From the NCBI GenBank assembly GCA_963843645.1, contig CAWJLE010000001.1, positions 1,364,001 to 1,428,000 on the forward strand: 64,000 bases of DNA, in the 5' to 3' direction. This document shows, in pieces, positions 37,542-46,932 of this stretch. The notes under the pieces were generated by a model. That model saw only the letters and a program-made list of their open reading frames with translations, was not told the origin of the DNA and made no database searches. The DNA is from CAWJLE01 sp963843645. Lineage in GTDB: Bacteria > Chloroflexota > Anaerolineae > DAOTYC01. Both the position numbers and the translations under genes were made by a program. The stretch's first letter is position 1. Each line of letters begins with the position of its first letter.

Positions 37542-38719
37542 TCATCCCTCCTTAGTCGTTATATCGTCGATCACGTCAAGGGCCATGTCGTTGGGTCTGG
37601 GCAAGAATCTGCCTTGAACGCGGGCCAGCGCCTCTTCGGCGTCGACCTCCACGTCGGAGAAACGCAGGTAGAGATAGCGAACCACGTCGCGGATCACGGC
37701 CGTCAAAGGTACGACCAGTAGCATGCCCCAGATGCCGGCGATCTCGTTGCCGATGATGAGGACGAGCATGACCAGAGCGGGGTGCAGCCTGACACTGTTG
37801 CCGGCGATTTGGGGAACGAACACGTTGCTTTCGAGCTGCTGAATGATCAGATAGGCGATCACCGTCCACAGTGCTTTGACCGGTGACTGCAGCAACGCGA
37901 TGATGCCCGTCACGAAGAGCGTGATGATGGGGCCGATGTAAGGGAGCATCTCCAATCCGCCTGCCATCATGGCCAGCAGCAGCGCCGGGTCTATCCCGAT
38001 GATGAGCAGGGCGACCAGCGACATGACGCCGATCGAAGCGCCCAGGATGAGCTGGCCGCGGAGGTAAGCGCCGAGCGTGTGGTCTACGATGGTGTAGATG
38101 TTACGTGCATCGGCTCGCTGTGCGCGCGGAATCAGGAACAGCACCATCCGCTTGCCCTTGTACTCGTCCAGCAGGACGTAGAAGAGCCAGATCGGAATGA
38201 TTGCGATGCCGACGATAAAGCTGATGGTCGTCGTAACTACGGTGAGTGCCTGTGTGATCGTCTGCTGGATAGCCTGCCCGATCTCGGTGCTGAGACGGGC
38301 CACGTTCTCGGTGACGACCGAGCGCAGGTTGATCGGGATGGTGTTCTCGTATTGGCCCAACCCCTGGGCCAGCAAGTCGCCCATGCGGTTGAGGAAGTAC
38401 GGCATGCGATCTTGCAGCGAGCCGAGCTGGTTGCTCAAGGTCGGGACCAGGTAACCAACGATCCCGCCGATGATCAAAAACACCATGAGGTAGACCAGCA
38501 GGATGGCGATGCCTCGCGACCATTTGCGGTTCGGCGCAGCACAGTGCTCAGGCGATGGTCGATGAAATTGACGATGGGCAGGATGATGTATCCGGCGATC
38601 AGGCCGCCGATGAACGGAAGCAGCGCTTTCCGGGCGGTGTACAGCGCCCAGAGGAGCAGCGCGAGAACGAGAATGATAAGGATGAGCCGGTTGCGTCTGG
38701 CTGGTGTGAGCGCAGGCAC
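37542..38719 (-). CDS. AI-2E family transporter / PerM-like permease (one frame change)
   Basis: ATG 38719 begins MPALTPARRNRLILIILVLALLLWAL. The frame changes near 38535, after which GIAILLVYLMVFLIIGGIVGYLVP continues the membrane domain. About 392 residues, seven or eight membrane helices, with the family-typical PYIGPIITLFVTGIIAL and NSVRLHPALVMLVLIIGNEIAGIWGMLLVVPL segments near the C-terminus. Members move solutes or ions (AI-2 export, Na+/H+ antiport); the substrate here cannot be told. It is directly upstream of the DUF4013 gene. Confidence 0.85.
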
Positions 38720-38766
38720 GGAATGCTCCTAGTAGGCCTGAGGCTATGAGCGGGACAAAAGCGGCT

Positions 38767-39588
38767 TCAGGCAAGCAGCGGTGATCTCAGCCGCTCGACG
38801 TGATCCGCCGCGGCTAACTCAGCCGCCAAATGACCTTCGTAGTCCAGGGCGGCCAGGGTATCCACAATCTCGACGAAATCGAAATGTCCAAGACCGGGCG
38901 CTTGGCGATTGGTGTCGACAGACGTGCACGTGGCTGACGTAGTCGCGATAACGGATCAGGCTGCCGCTCAGGGACGTCTCTTCGATATTCATGTGGAACA
39001 CGTCCATCTGCAGGCGCAGGTTGTCGAGCGCCCACCTGATGGATCAGTTCAGATGGCCTCCTGGCCGTTGTTGACGAAGTTGACTGATACCGATTGATGG
39101 GTTCGAGGGCGATCTTTACACCACGATGGAGTGCATGCTCCGCTACGTAGTGCAGATTCTCGACCGACCCAGGCGCGTGCTTCAGCCGGATCCTGGCCCC
39201 GCGGCTGGCTGGCCGCGGGACAGTCCCGAGTTGATCTGCACGCCAAAGGGCTGCGGCGGCGGATCGGCAATCGCAGCCGCGAAATCGATCACGGCGCAAA
39301 TGCGTCGTCGCGCTGCATCTCGCGCTCGGCCCGGGCGGCACATCAGGTGCATACCGTCATCGATGAAAACGCGTCCGGTGTTGACCATGGCGAACCTCCA
39401 GATGGTACTGGCGCAGCCAACTTGCGCAGCGCGGGCACATCGATTTCGTCTGGGTCGCGAATCATCAGCTCCACGCCGTCGTAGCCGAGCCTCTGCAGAT
39501 GGGCGAAAAACGGCTCCAGGGGTCCGACGTATGCGGTGGCATCGGTTCCTCTGACGTCTGGCGTGGCGACAACGTAGCTTAGTTTCAT
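38767..39588 (-). pseudogene. xylose-isomerase-like TIM-barrel protein, heavily frame-shifted
   Basis: ATG 39588 begins MKLSYVVATPDVRGTDATAYV. Family pieces are recognisable in several frames: RLGYDGVELMIRDPDEID, then FAMVNTGRVFIDDGMH, then RGVKIALEPINRYQS, then LRLQMDVFHMNIEE, YVSHVHV and finally VDTLAALDYEGHLAAEL, with stop at 38767. These are the conserved elements of the AP-endonuclease-2/xylose isomerase-like family (metal-binding Glu, Asp-His, His-x-His). At least five frame changes occur within 820 bases, more than in any neighbour of similar size, and a part around residue 100 seems rearranged. It is either an especially error-rich stretch or a true pseudogene. Hydroxypyruvate isomerase or sugar epimerase activity would be typical. 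Confidence 0.6.
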
Positions 39589-39690
39589 GGCACCCGACCT
39601 CCTGCGCTCGTCGCGTGGCGGAATTCACGATCAGGCGTCGATATTATAACATGGAATGGATCAGGCGTCGACCTTAGTCCGGCGTCCTGT

Positions 39691-40502
39691 TCAGGCTGGG
39701 CTGCCAATGGTTCGGCCAGCGCTCTGACCGACCAGCACATCCAGCTCCGAGACTGGGATCGGATTGGCCGGGCCCAGGGCAAAATGGGCGAGGAATTCCT
39801 TGTTTCCGGCCGGCCCCTTGATTGGGAAGGCGATGAGCCCGAGGACGGCCAGTCCTTGGGGACGGGCCCAACCGAGAACGCGAAGCAGCACGGCGCGATG
39901 CACCGTCGGGATCCTTGACCACGCCGCCTTTCCGACCTGGCTCGCGGCCGGCCTCGAATTGCGGTTTGATCAGCGTGATGATGACTGCATCTGGGCTTCA
40001 GGAGGCTCAACACCGGGGGAATGACCAGCTCCAGCGAGATGAAGGACACGTCGAACGTGGCGAGATCGACGGCTCGGGCAGACGATCCAGGAAGCGCGCA
40101 TTCACTGCGTTCCATCACGACCACACGAGGATCCTGACGCAGCTTCCAGGCCAGCTGCCCGTAGCCGACGTCGATCGCGTAGACGCGGGCAGCTCCTCGT
40201 TGCAGCAGGCAATCGGTGAAACCGCCGGTGGAGGCGCCGATGTCCGCGGCGATCGCGTGCCGGACGACGTCGATCGCCAAATCGATCGAGCGCCGCTTGC
40301 AGCTTCAGCCCGGCGCGGCTGACGAATGGCGGCCGGCTCGTAAGGTGAACCTCTACGTCGCCGGTCGACATGGCGAGCCCGGCTTGGTCGACGTCCGGCC
40401 GTTGACCGTCGACTTCGCCCGCGATGATCAGCCGGCGGCCTTGTTCGCGGCTCTCTACCAGCCCCCGTCGAACAGAAGGGCGTCGAGTCTTTGCTTCTTC
40501 AT
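39691..40502 (-). CDS. tlyA: TlyA family rRNA (cytidine-2'-O)-methyltransferase / hemolysin-like protein (frame changes)
   Basis: ATG 40502 overlaps the stop of the PfkB gene (TGATG). The S4 RNA-binding domain is KKQRLDALLFDGG, then, after a lost G near 40465, LVESREQGRRLIIAGEVDGQ. The FtsJ/RrmJ-type methyltransferase follows with the SAM motif DIGASTGGFTDCLLQRGAARVYAIDVGYGQL and FDVSFISLELVIPPVL. The C-terminus, PIKGPAGNKEFLAHF, runs to TGA at 39691 in another frame. About 270 residues after repair, as in TlyA. TlyA methylates 16S and 23S rRNA on ribose. The coupling to a sugar kinase is unusual but may be chance. Confidence 0.85.
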
Positions 40503-41466
40503 CAAGAGTAGCGACTCCGAACAGCAGATACCGCTCCGATGGCGGCGCAACTGGTCGTAGATTCCGTCGAGGCTGATGTCGGGACACACGGTGTCACGGC
40601 AGTGCAGGGTCAGCGCCGCGGCTGACACGCCAAGCCGAACGCATTCATCCACCGGCAGATCGTTCAGCAGCCCGAAGATGATCGCCGCAGTCATGGCATC
40701 GCCGCCGCCGGTGAAGTCCACCACGTCGGTCTTGATGGCCGGAATGTTGCCGCTGACTCTCACTGGTCGCGTAGCACACTCCCAGCTCGGCCATGGTCAC
40801 CAGAGCGATCTGCACGCCGTTCTTCACCAGCGCCTTTGCGGCGACTTCCGCCTCGTTCCGCTCAGCCGGCCGGCAGCCCGGTAAGGGCCTGAGCCTCCGT
40901 CGAGTTCGGCGTGACCAGGTGCAGGTCGCTCAGGTATTCTTTGAGGCGTGGGGCCAACCCGGTCGACACCGGGTCGGCGCAGACGGGGATGCCGTATTTC
41001 CTGGCGAGCCCGATCAGCGAATCGATGGTCGGCACGGACAGGTTGGCGTCCAGCACGATCATGTCCGCCTGGCGAATGAGACCTCGCCGCGCATAGATGT
41101 AACGCGGCGTGATCGCCTGGATGATCTCCAGGTCGTCGACCGAGACGAACGGCGTCCCAGAGTCGTCCATGATGACCACGTATGCGCCTGAGCGCGACTG
41201 TGGCTTGACCAGGACGTGCTGGATGTTAACGCCACCCTCGGCCGTACGTTGGAGGATGCGCCTGCCAGAAGAGTCATCGCCGACGGCCGAGAGGAGCGTG
41301 GTATCGATCCCCAGGCGCGCCAGGTTCTCTGCGACGTTGCGGGCCACGCCGCCGACACTGACGCGGATCTGGCCCGGGATCGAACTGCCGGGCGCAAAGC
41401 CGACAGCCCCCGTCCCTTCGTATCGATTGTAGCCGCGCCTACAACCACCACCTGCGGATTGGTCAT
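40502..41466 (-). CDS. PfkB-family carbohydrate/nucleoside kinase (frame changes)
   Basis: ATG 41466 begins MTNPQVVVVGAATIDTKG. After a lost G near 41405 the protein continues as IPGQIRVSVGGVARNVAENLARLG, the PfkB N-terminal motif, and CADPVSTGLAPRLKEYL, LVTPNSTEAQALTG. After another frame change the C-terminal ATP/active-site motif DVVDFTGGGDAMTAA is present, with the catalytic Asp. About 321 residues. GGVARNVAENLARLG followed by PNxxEA fits pseudouridine kinase-like or ribokinase-like members. The substrate is not determined. It is coupled to tlyA through a one-base stop/start overlap; pseudouridine catabolism would be an RNA-related link but is only a guess. Confidence 0.8.
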
Positions 41467-41498
41467 CGTAACAGCCTTTCTATCGTTCTCAAGCGGTC

Positions 41499-42398
41499 CT
41501 ACTGTCCGCCGAGCGGACGCTCGCGCAACGTCTGAATTTGCCCCCACTCGTCTGATTCCACTTCGTAGCGGGTCTCGACCCGGTCCGCCTCGCCGGTCGT
41601 GGCGGGTTCCGATGGAAGGCCGGTCACACTGCTCACCTGATTCAAGATCAGGCGAATGCCCCCGTGCGCCGTTCGTTCGAGATTGGCGACTCGCAAGACT
41701 ACCGACGTCTTCAGGGTGTCGAGCACCGCCTTCTTCACCACTTCGGTCAGCAGATTGGTGTTCATGTAAATCGGCTGGCCGACTTTCTCTCCCAGGCGCG
41801 CGATGTACAGGCTGGCGGCCATGAACATGCTGCCGGTGGCGAAAGACAGGAAGATCAGGCTATAGAGAGAAGGCACGATTATTTTCTGGAAAAACCCCGC
41901 AAAGTCAAAACCGACCGATGCCGCAGGCGCGGGATTGTAGAACATCAAAATAGTCAGGTACGCCAGCACCAGCACAACTCCGGCCGCAAACAGGAGCACG
42001 GCCAGCGCATTGATGGCAGGGCTCTTTTTCCACCGAATGTTGCGGATCCAGCTGTAATTCCAGAGCTGGAAGCGCATCGCGTACACGAACGTTACGGCGA
42101 CGAACGACAGGAACCAGGCGAGGCCCTGTGACAGGATGCTTCCCCGCTGCTCGCCGAGGCTGGCGCCGGGGTACCCGGCCCAAAAGATGCTGTAGACCAG
42201 GATGAAAGCCAGCTGTGCCAGCGGCAAAGCGACCATGACGAGGGCTATCACACCCCAGATGTTGCCGAAGAAGCACACGAAGCGCTTCAATCGAGGCAAC
42301 GTTCGTTGCTCTTCCAGGAAGCTGTTGTCCTCGCCGCATCGCCAACACGGATTTCGGCCCCAATCGTATTCGGCCCGGCAGGTATTGCATGTCGCCAT
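41499..42398 (-). CDS. zinc-ribbon membrane protein, function unknown
   Basis: 299 residues, intact frame, ATG 42398. An N-terminal zinc ribbon (CNTC ... CWRC, residues 4-21) faces the cytosol. Four transmembrane helices follow (about 43-70, 88-112, 132-155, 172-198). The C-terminal 100 residues are soluble, with GEKVGQPIYMNTNLLTEVVKKAVLDTLKTSVVLRVANLE. No enzymatic motif is seen. It lies 113 bases downstream of the SPFH-like gene in the same direction and may belong to the same membrane complex. Confidence 0.65.
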   Translation of the reverse strand: MATCNTCRAEYDWGRNPCWRCGEDNSFLEEQRTLPRLKRFVCFFGNIWGVIALVMVALPLAQLAFILVYSIFWAGYPGASLGEQRGSILSQGLAWFLSFVAVTFVYAMRFQLWNYSWIRNIRWKKSPAINALAVLLFAAGVVLVLAYLTILMFYNPAPAASVGFDFAGFFQKIIVPSLYSLIFLSFATGSMFMAASLYIARLGEKVGQPIYMNTNLLTEVVKKAVLDTLKTSVVLRVANLERTAHGGIRLILNQVSSVTGLPSEPATTGEADRVETRYEVESDEWGQIQTLRERPLGGQ

Positions 42399-42511
42399 GG
42401 TGATTTACCCCTTACTCAGCCAGGTTCCCTCACATTTGAGGCGTGAATGGAATGTGGACGGAGCGCAGCGTCACGGTCCGTTGCGGTCCAGGTCACCTGC
42501 GTCTCCAGCGT

Positions 42512-44108
42512 CTATGCACCGCTCTTTGGTGCGCCCGGAGCCCTGCTTTCCTTGCCCTCGCCGGACAGGTCGCTCTCCGGGTCGGTTCCCACAGCAGAGT
42601 CACCCGCCGATGGCGTGGCAGCTGTGCCTCTCGCGCGGCCGCCGAGCAGCCCGGTGCCTTCCAGGCCGGCGAAGAAGCCGTATGGAATTACGAGCTTCGC
42701 CGCAGGATCCTTCGACATCTGCGTCATCGCCTCGATGAAACGCAGGCGCTCCAGAAGCTCCTTGGCGTCGATGCCGGACTGCCCGTAAGACTCCAGCGCC
42801 TTGCTCAGCTCGGTCAGCATTTCGGCGTTGGCTTCGTTCCCCACCATAACCATGTCCCTTTGCACTTTGGCCAACCACCGATCCTGCAGTTTCGCCTTGA
42901 CCTCGGATGGAATCTCAAACTCCCCAACGACGACCATGCTGACCACGATGCTCCAGTCGGCGACGTCCGCCGCGGTCCGATCGCGGACGATGTTGCACAC
43001 GTCTCCCCGCAGGACCGGGACGTTGTTCTCCCCAGGCTCGAACAGCTCATCGAGCGTCCGCTGCCCTACGAGATCACGCAGATGGCCTATGGCGATCAGG
43101 GGCACGGCCGCTTCCCAATTGTTGACTGAAAACGCCGCCCGGTAGATGTCCTCGGTGTCTACGCGGTACGGCTCGCGCCGGGAAGGCCTGGCCGTCTTCG
43201 TCGTGAAGCTGAGGTCCTGCCTGGGGGATACTTCCGATTCTGACAAAGGTCTGCGCTTGACGTTGAAGAACACCTGCAGATCGATGTCGAGTGAGATCCT
43301 GTCCTTCGTCCAGACGTTGCGCGCGCTGAAATGCTTCTTTTCGGCTCGATTGCCCGGTTCTGAGGGCGTGGATGCGACGAGGTTGTCCCGATTGTTCAGT
43401 GGGACGATCTTGCGGATGCGCTCGAACCTCTCGGTGTGGTAGACACCGCTCGTCTGTATGCCACTGATCTTGCCGCCGCGCTCGAAGATGACGGCATTGC
43501 CCGGCCGAAATGATGACCGTCCCGGGCCCGCCGATTTTCTTCATCACTCCCGCCGGTTTGCTCGTCGTGATCCGGCCGTCGTCCTCGACCACCATGTAAG
43601 GCCATTGCATGTTCAAGAACAGCGCACGCAGCGCGCGGCGAGTGGTCGCCTCGTCAGCGTCGGTGAACCCCATCACGATATCCTTGTTGTACAGGATGTA
43701 GGTTTCCTGGAGCAGCCACACGAAACCGATGCCGGCCAGCAGTCCGAGGAAGATCGACCAGGCCAATCGCCCGCCCAAACCGCCGACCACGAGCCGCATC
43801 ACGGCTCCGCGCATGAAGGCCTGGGCTTCGATGCTGTTCATGGCCTCACTGAGAAACGTCGCGACGACGTCGGCCACAGCCAGTCCGGGTACCACGGCCA
43901 GCAAGATCAAGCGACTGTAGCGCTGCATTGGGCGCCACAAAGCCAGAGCCGCGAGGATGAGGATGAGAAACAACACAAAGAGCGGCGCACTCAAGAACGG
44001 CAGAAATAGAATCAAGAGCAGAGCGGCAACCGCCACAACTGCCAGAGGCGCGATCCAGCGGGGGGATCTTGCCGGTACGCCAGGGCTATCCGAACCCTCC
44101 ATTGCCAT
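42512..44108 (-). CDS. membrane protein with SPFH/band-7-like domain (one frame change)
   Basis: ATG 44108 follows GAGAGGTGG. The N-terminal part has several hydrophobic helices (about 18-110 and 118-140), unlike a typical single-anchor SPFH protein. A +1 frame change near 43508 occurs within GPGNAVIFERGGKISGIQTSGVYHTERFERIRKIVPL, which is the start of an SPFH-like beta domain. Next come WTKDRISLDIDLQVFFNVK and later VVGEFEIPSEVKAKLQDRWLAKVQRDMVMVGNEANAEML, the stomatin/flotillin-like coiled region. About 531 residues. SPFH proteins assemble as membrane cages and organise lipids or proteases; the target here is unknown. An extra multi-helix anchor is notable. Confidence 0.65.
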
Positions 44109-44237
44109 AGAGCCACCTCTCTTGCCAGAGAACGATCGCCCGATGGTTAACTATAACACGAGTTGTGTGAAACTAAAAACGGGAGGGTTGTTTCTTTTAC
44201 CTGGATGTTACCGCGCGACTGGATGGAACGTGAGAGG

Positions 44238-44325
44238 TGGAACCGCAGATGGACGCAGATCAACACAGATAAAGACATTTGATCTGCTCTTAATCTGTGT
44301 TCATCTGCTTCTATCCGCGGTTCCA
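44238..44325. repeat. imperfect 38-bp inverted repeat of the CGCAGAT type
   Basis: Arms near 44238-44275 and 44284-44325 are about 85 percent complementary by eye (GGAACCGC, GCAGAT, AACACAGAT units). The right arm runs into the pRiA4b ORF-3 gene and supplies its last codons and its TAG stop at 44311. Confidence 0.75.
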
Positions 44326-45324
44326 ACCTTTCAAAGCGTTGTTAACGGCTTCCAAGTCGAATGCTTCGGGGTCGAAATTCTCGCCCAACCACTCAAGTTG
44401 CTCTTCGTATTCGGGATCCTCCGGGTCCGAGAGGACTTCGAGGAGCTCCGCATAGCCCCATATGCCCCCGCAGTCGTCCGGCGGACCTGATCGCTTGCCC
44501 GTCACGCATGCCGGACACTCAACGCTCGGGTCGGGCGGCAATATCTTCTCGACGAGGATGTCGTGCTGCCAGGAGTCACCGAAATCGTACTCATACTGGA
44601 ATTTCGTCTTTGCGGCGGGGGCAATCCTGGCCAGGGTGGCCCCGCTTTCGTCCACGACTTCGATCCCCCAATCTTCTCCGGGTTCACCGTAGTGCGTGCG
44701 CCCGACTCGGAACTCGTGAAGGTGGTTGCTGTCCCAGCCCATGACGACCTGTATGACCTCGTGAAGCTCGGCCAGGGTCGTGTCACCAGTCACCAAAATA
44801 CGTCTCCAGATGGGTGGCCGGGACCCTTTCAGGGTTACCTTCAATTGATAGATAGAGAGGTTCTTGATCGCGGCAGGCTTTGGCTTCTTCCGGGCCGCCG
44901 CGCGCGGACGCCCTAGACTCAGGAAGCTCGAAGGCACGCTGTCGGAGTGCGTCGCCTGCTTGACCTGGCGATAGTGCGACTCCAACCGGGCCACGTATGC
45001 CGGATCTGCGATCAGTTGCTGGAAGAGAGCGAGCAGCGCCTCGGCATATCGGCTTTGCGGATTGAGCGGGTCCAGAAAGGGGCCGGCCATCTCCGCGTCC
45101 CGATCGAAGCCGAAGCTGATGGACGCCAGAAAGCCGCTCCTCGGATTGCTCTGAGGGAGAACGCCGATCATGACTCGACGGCAGTCGCACTTCGGGTCCG
45201 GGCAATACGATTCGACCATAGCATAACTGTCATCCGGAAGCCGTGGGTGTCGGCGTGCCGTAACGCTGCGGGTCTCGGCGATGGCCTGTTCTGGGAACAA
45301 TGTGACAAAGGGTACGAGATCCAT
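44311..45324 (-). CDS. plasmid pRiA4b ORF-3 family protein
   Basis: 337 residues, intact frame, ATG 45324. The N-terminal 115 residues include CPDPKCDCRRVMIGVL, a possible metal-binding Cys cluster. The pRiA4b ORF-3 domain (about 150-330) is clear: IYQLKVTLKGSRPPIWRRILV, LAELHEVIQVVMGWDSNHLHEF, YEYDFGDSWQHDILVEKI and CGGIWGYAELLEVL. The family is common on plasmids and mobile regions and relates to IS1096 TnpR-type proteins; the function is unknown. Its final codons lie within a dispersed inverted repeat, so that repeat has defined the C-terminus. It is the first gene of the accessory-looking minus-strand block. Confidence 0.85.
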   Translation of the reverse strand: MDLVPFVTLFPEQAIAETRSVTARRHPRLPDDSYAMVESYCPDPKCDCRRVMIGVLPQSNPRSGFLASISFGFDRDAEMAGPFLDPLNPQSRYAEALLALFQQLIADPAYVARLESHYRQVKQATHSDSVPSSFLSLGRPRAAARKKPKPAAIKNLSIYQLKVTLKGSRPPIWRRILVTGDTTLAELHEVIQVVMGWDSNHLHEFRVGRTHYGEPGEDWGIEVVDESGATLARIAPAAKTKFQYEYDFGDSWQHDILVEKILPPDPSVECPACVTGKRSGPPDDCGGIWGYAELLEVLSDPEDPEYEEQLEWLGENFDPEAFDLEAVNNALKGWNRG

Positions 45325-45349
45325 GTTCCTGCCCCCCGAAAGTAATCAG

Positions 45350-45835
45350 TTATTCCTGCGCAATTCTGTCCAGAAAATCAACAAAGGCCAGGAGGTCTCC
45401 TCGGACTGAATCAAAACATGGTCCCAATTGCCGCGTCAAGTGATCGATTCGTTCAGGATCCAACTCGAAGGCATAGATGTTTTGCAGCACATGCCGAAAG
45501 CGCAAGAATTCATCCACCATTTTGACGGACTCTTGGGACAACACCGGGCGCCGGATTTGTGGCAAGTCGAGGCTCATTTGGCTCAACAGCTCGCGATGCC
45601 AATCGGGTCCTGACGGCGTGCTTCTGTCCACGTTGGTCGCGATCAGCCGGAATATCCTTTCGAGGCCGGCGTAGAACGTATGGAGATTCAAGGCAGCCGA
45701 ATCCAGGTAGAACTGCTCGTCACCAGGATGCTGGTGCCCGAGCATTGCCGCCTGCTCTGCTCGCTCGACTGTCACCTCGATGTTCGTCAACTCCTGACGA
45801 ATGCGACTCGCCACGACCGCGTAACGCTCAATCAT
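45350..45835 (-). CDS. HepT-like ribonuclease toxin
   Basis: 161 residues. ATG 45835 overlaps the stop of the nucleotidyltransferase gene by 4 bases (ATGA), the usual arrangement in HEPN/MNT pairs. The helical protein carries RFRHVLQNIYAFELDPERI near residue 122. This is the equivalent of the R-x4-6-H active-site region of HepT, but here the usual His-x-Tyr reads Asn-Ile-Tyr, while an Arg-His pair sits just before. The canonical toxin cuts mRNA or a tRNA 3' end and is inactivated by AMPylation of the Tyr. Whether this one is active is uncertain. Intact frame. Confidence 0.75.
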   Translation of the reverse strand: MIERYAVVASRIRQELTNIEVTVERAEQAAMLGHQHPGDEQFYLDSAALNLHTFYAGLERIFRLIATNVDRSTPSGPDWHRELLSQMSLDLPQIRRPVLSQESVKMVDEFLRFRHVLQNIYAFELDPERIDHLTRQLGPCFDSVRGDLLAFVDFLDRIAQE

Positions 45836-46212
45836 AGATCCACGCCCTCTCGTTCGATCGCAGTCAGCAACGCAGTTGGACAAGCGTTCACGTCTACCAG
45901 GTTGATCTCGATCGCGGAGTCCAGGTCCATGACGGCGCCGATGGCCCGGAACGTGTCCTCCAGGCGAATGCCCCAGGCGGCAACGTCCACATCAGACCAG
46001 GGGGTGAAGAATCCGCGATGAACCAGCGACCCAAAGACCACGACGCGCGTCGCCCCAAACTGCTCGCGCAGCAAGGCCGCGGCGCGCCGGGCCGACTCCC
46101 AGGCTTGGACCTCCCGCTGAACCAGCTCGCGTTTCTCGCGTTCCTGGCGCCTTTGAGCAGCTGCCCGATATACTTCTAGCTCTTCTGCCGTCAGTTTCGT
46201 TGGCGTCATCAT
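45832..46212 (-). CDS. minimal nucleotidyltransferase, MNT-type antitoxin
   Basis: 126 residues from ATG 46212 (ATG 46209 follows directly). A helical, charged N-terminus (about 5-45, coiled-coil-like) precedes ATRVVVFGSLVHRGFFTPWSDVDVAAWGI, the polymerase-beta-type GS...SDxD motif with the two metal-binding Asp residues. A third Asp is in IEINLVDVNACP. It very probably AMPylates its partner HepT, encoded by the next gene with a 4-base overlap. The longer open frame upstream is not supported by similarity or a binding site. Confidence 0.8.
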   Translation of the reverse strand: MMTPTKLTAEELEVYRAAAQRRQEREKRELVQREVQAWESARRAAALLREQFGATRVVVFGSLVHRGFFTPWSDVDVAAWGIRLEDTFRAIGAVMDLDSAIEINLVDVNACPTALLTAIEREGVDL

Positions 46213-46336
46213 ACCATACCCAGGCTTCCGACATGACACGAGACCAAGTCTACCACCGGACGAGGCACTGTCAAACTGCAGCGTCCCAACTCCTGTCCCC
46301 GGACGGCGGAGTGAGGCACTCCTGCGTCGAAATCGC

Positions 46337-46861
46337 CTACGCCCGTTTTGCCAGGTGCTGCACAACGGCCTCCCCGTTTCGCCTGACGTACTCGCAGCTT
46401 GGGTCGTGGCCGCACTTTCGGCAGGTCAGATCGTATGCGGAGTTGAGCGTACCGCACTGGGGACAGGAGTACTCCTCCAGTTTCTCAACGAACCAGCGCT
46501 CGTAGCCGACCTCCTGGATCCGCTCCTGGTCGCTCCAGAGCTCGATTCGGTGGGGCATGGCCGCCTGGAACTTCCTCAGGTCCTCGCAGGGGTATTCCTC
46601 ACATTCTCCACAGAAGTCGATGCCTTTCTCCGCGGCGCAAACCGACATCTTGCAGATCTTACAGTACGGTCCGCGCCTGTCTGAACGGCAGCCATCGCAT
46701 TTCATCTCTTCCACAGGATAATGGAACTGCTCGGCCAGCCTTTCCAGCCGCTCGGGCTCCTCCCGCGTACCGATGAACACACGGCACGCGGGACAGAACA
46801 ACCCACACACCGCCGCCAGCTTCTTGTCGGGGATCCCCACATTTTTGCGCGCCATGCCCAT
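46337..46861 (-). CDS. DUF3795-type cysteine-rich protein
   Basis: 174 residues, intact frame. Cysteines are arranged as CGLFCPAC (19-26), CDGC, CKIC, C...CGECEEYPC (about 55-93) and a C-terminal zinc ribbon CPQC ... CRKC. The N-terminal pattern with IDFCGECEEYPCEDL is typical of DUF3795, a small metal-binding family of unknown role. The start is taken at ATG 46861; ATG 46855 is a close alternative. It lies between the MNT gene and the exonuclease gene, with 70 to 125 bases on each side, so linkage to either is unclear. Confidence 0.75.
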   Translation of the reverse strand: MGMARKNVGIPDKKLAAVCGLFCPACRVFIGTREEPERLERLAEQFHYPVEEMKCDGCRSDRRGPYCKICKMSVCAAEKGIDFCGECEEYPCEDLRKFQAAMPHRIELWSDQERIQEVGYERWFVEKLEEYSCPQCGTLNSAYDLTCRKCGHDPSCEYVRRNGEAVVQHLAKRA

Positions 46862-46932
46862 GCTGGTTCTTCGATCCTCCCTTTCAGTTGACCAGGAATG
46901 CCGCTTTGCCTGATGCGGGTTGGCAAATCATC

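Noticed and set aside
44311..45324. Reading the pRiA4b ORF-3 gene as evidence for an insertion sequence
   Set aside because: The family is found on mobile DNA, but no transposase, terminal repeats or target duplications are visible around it; the adjacent inverted repeat does not flank the gene.
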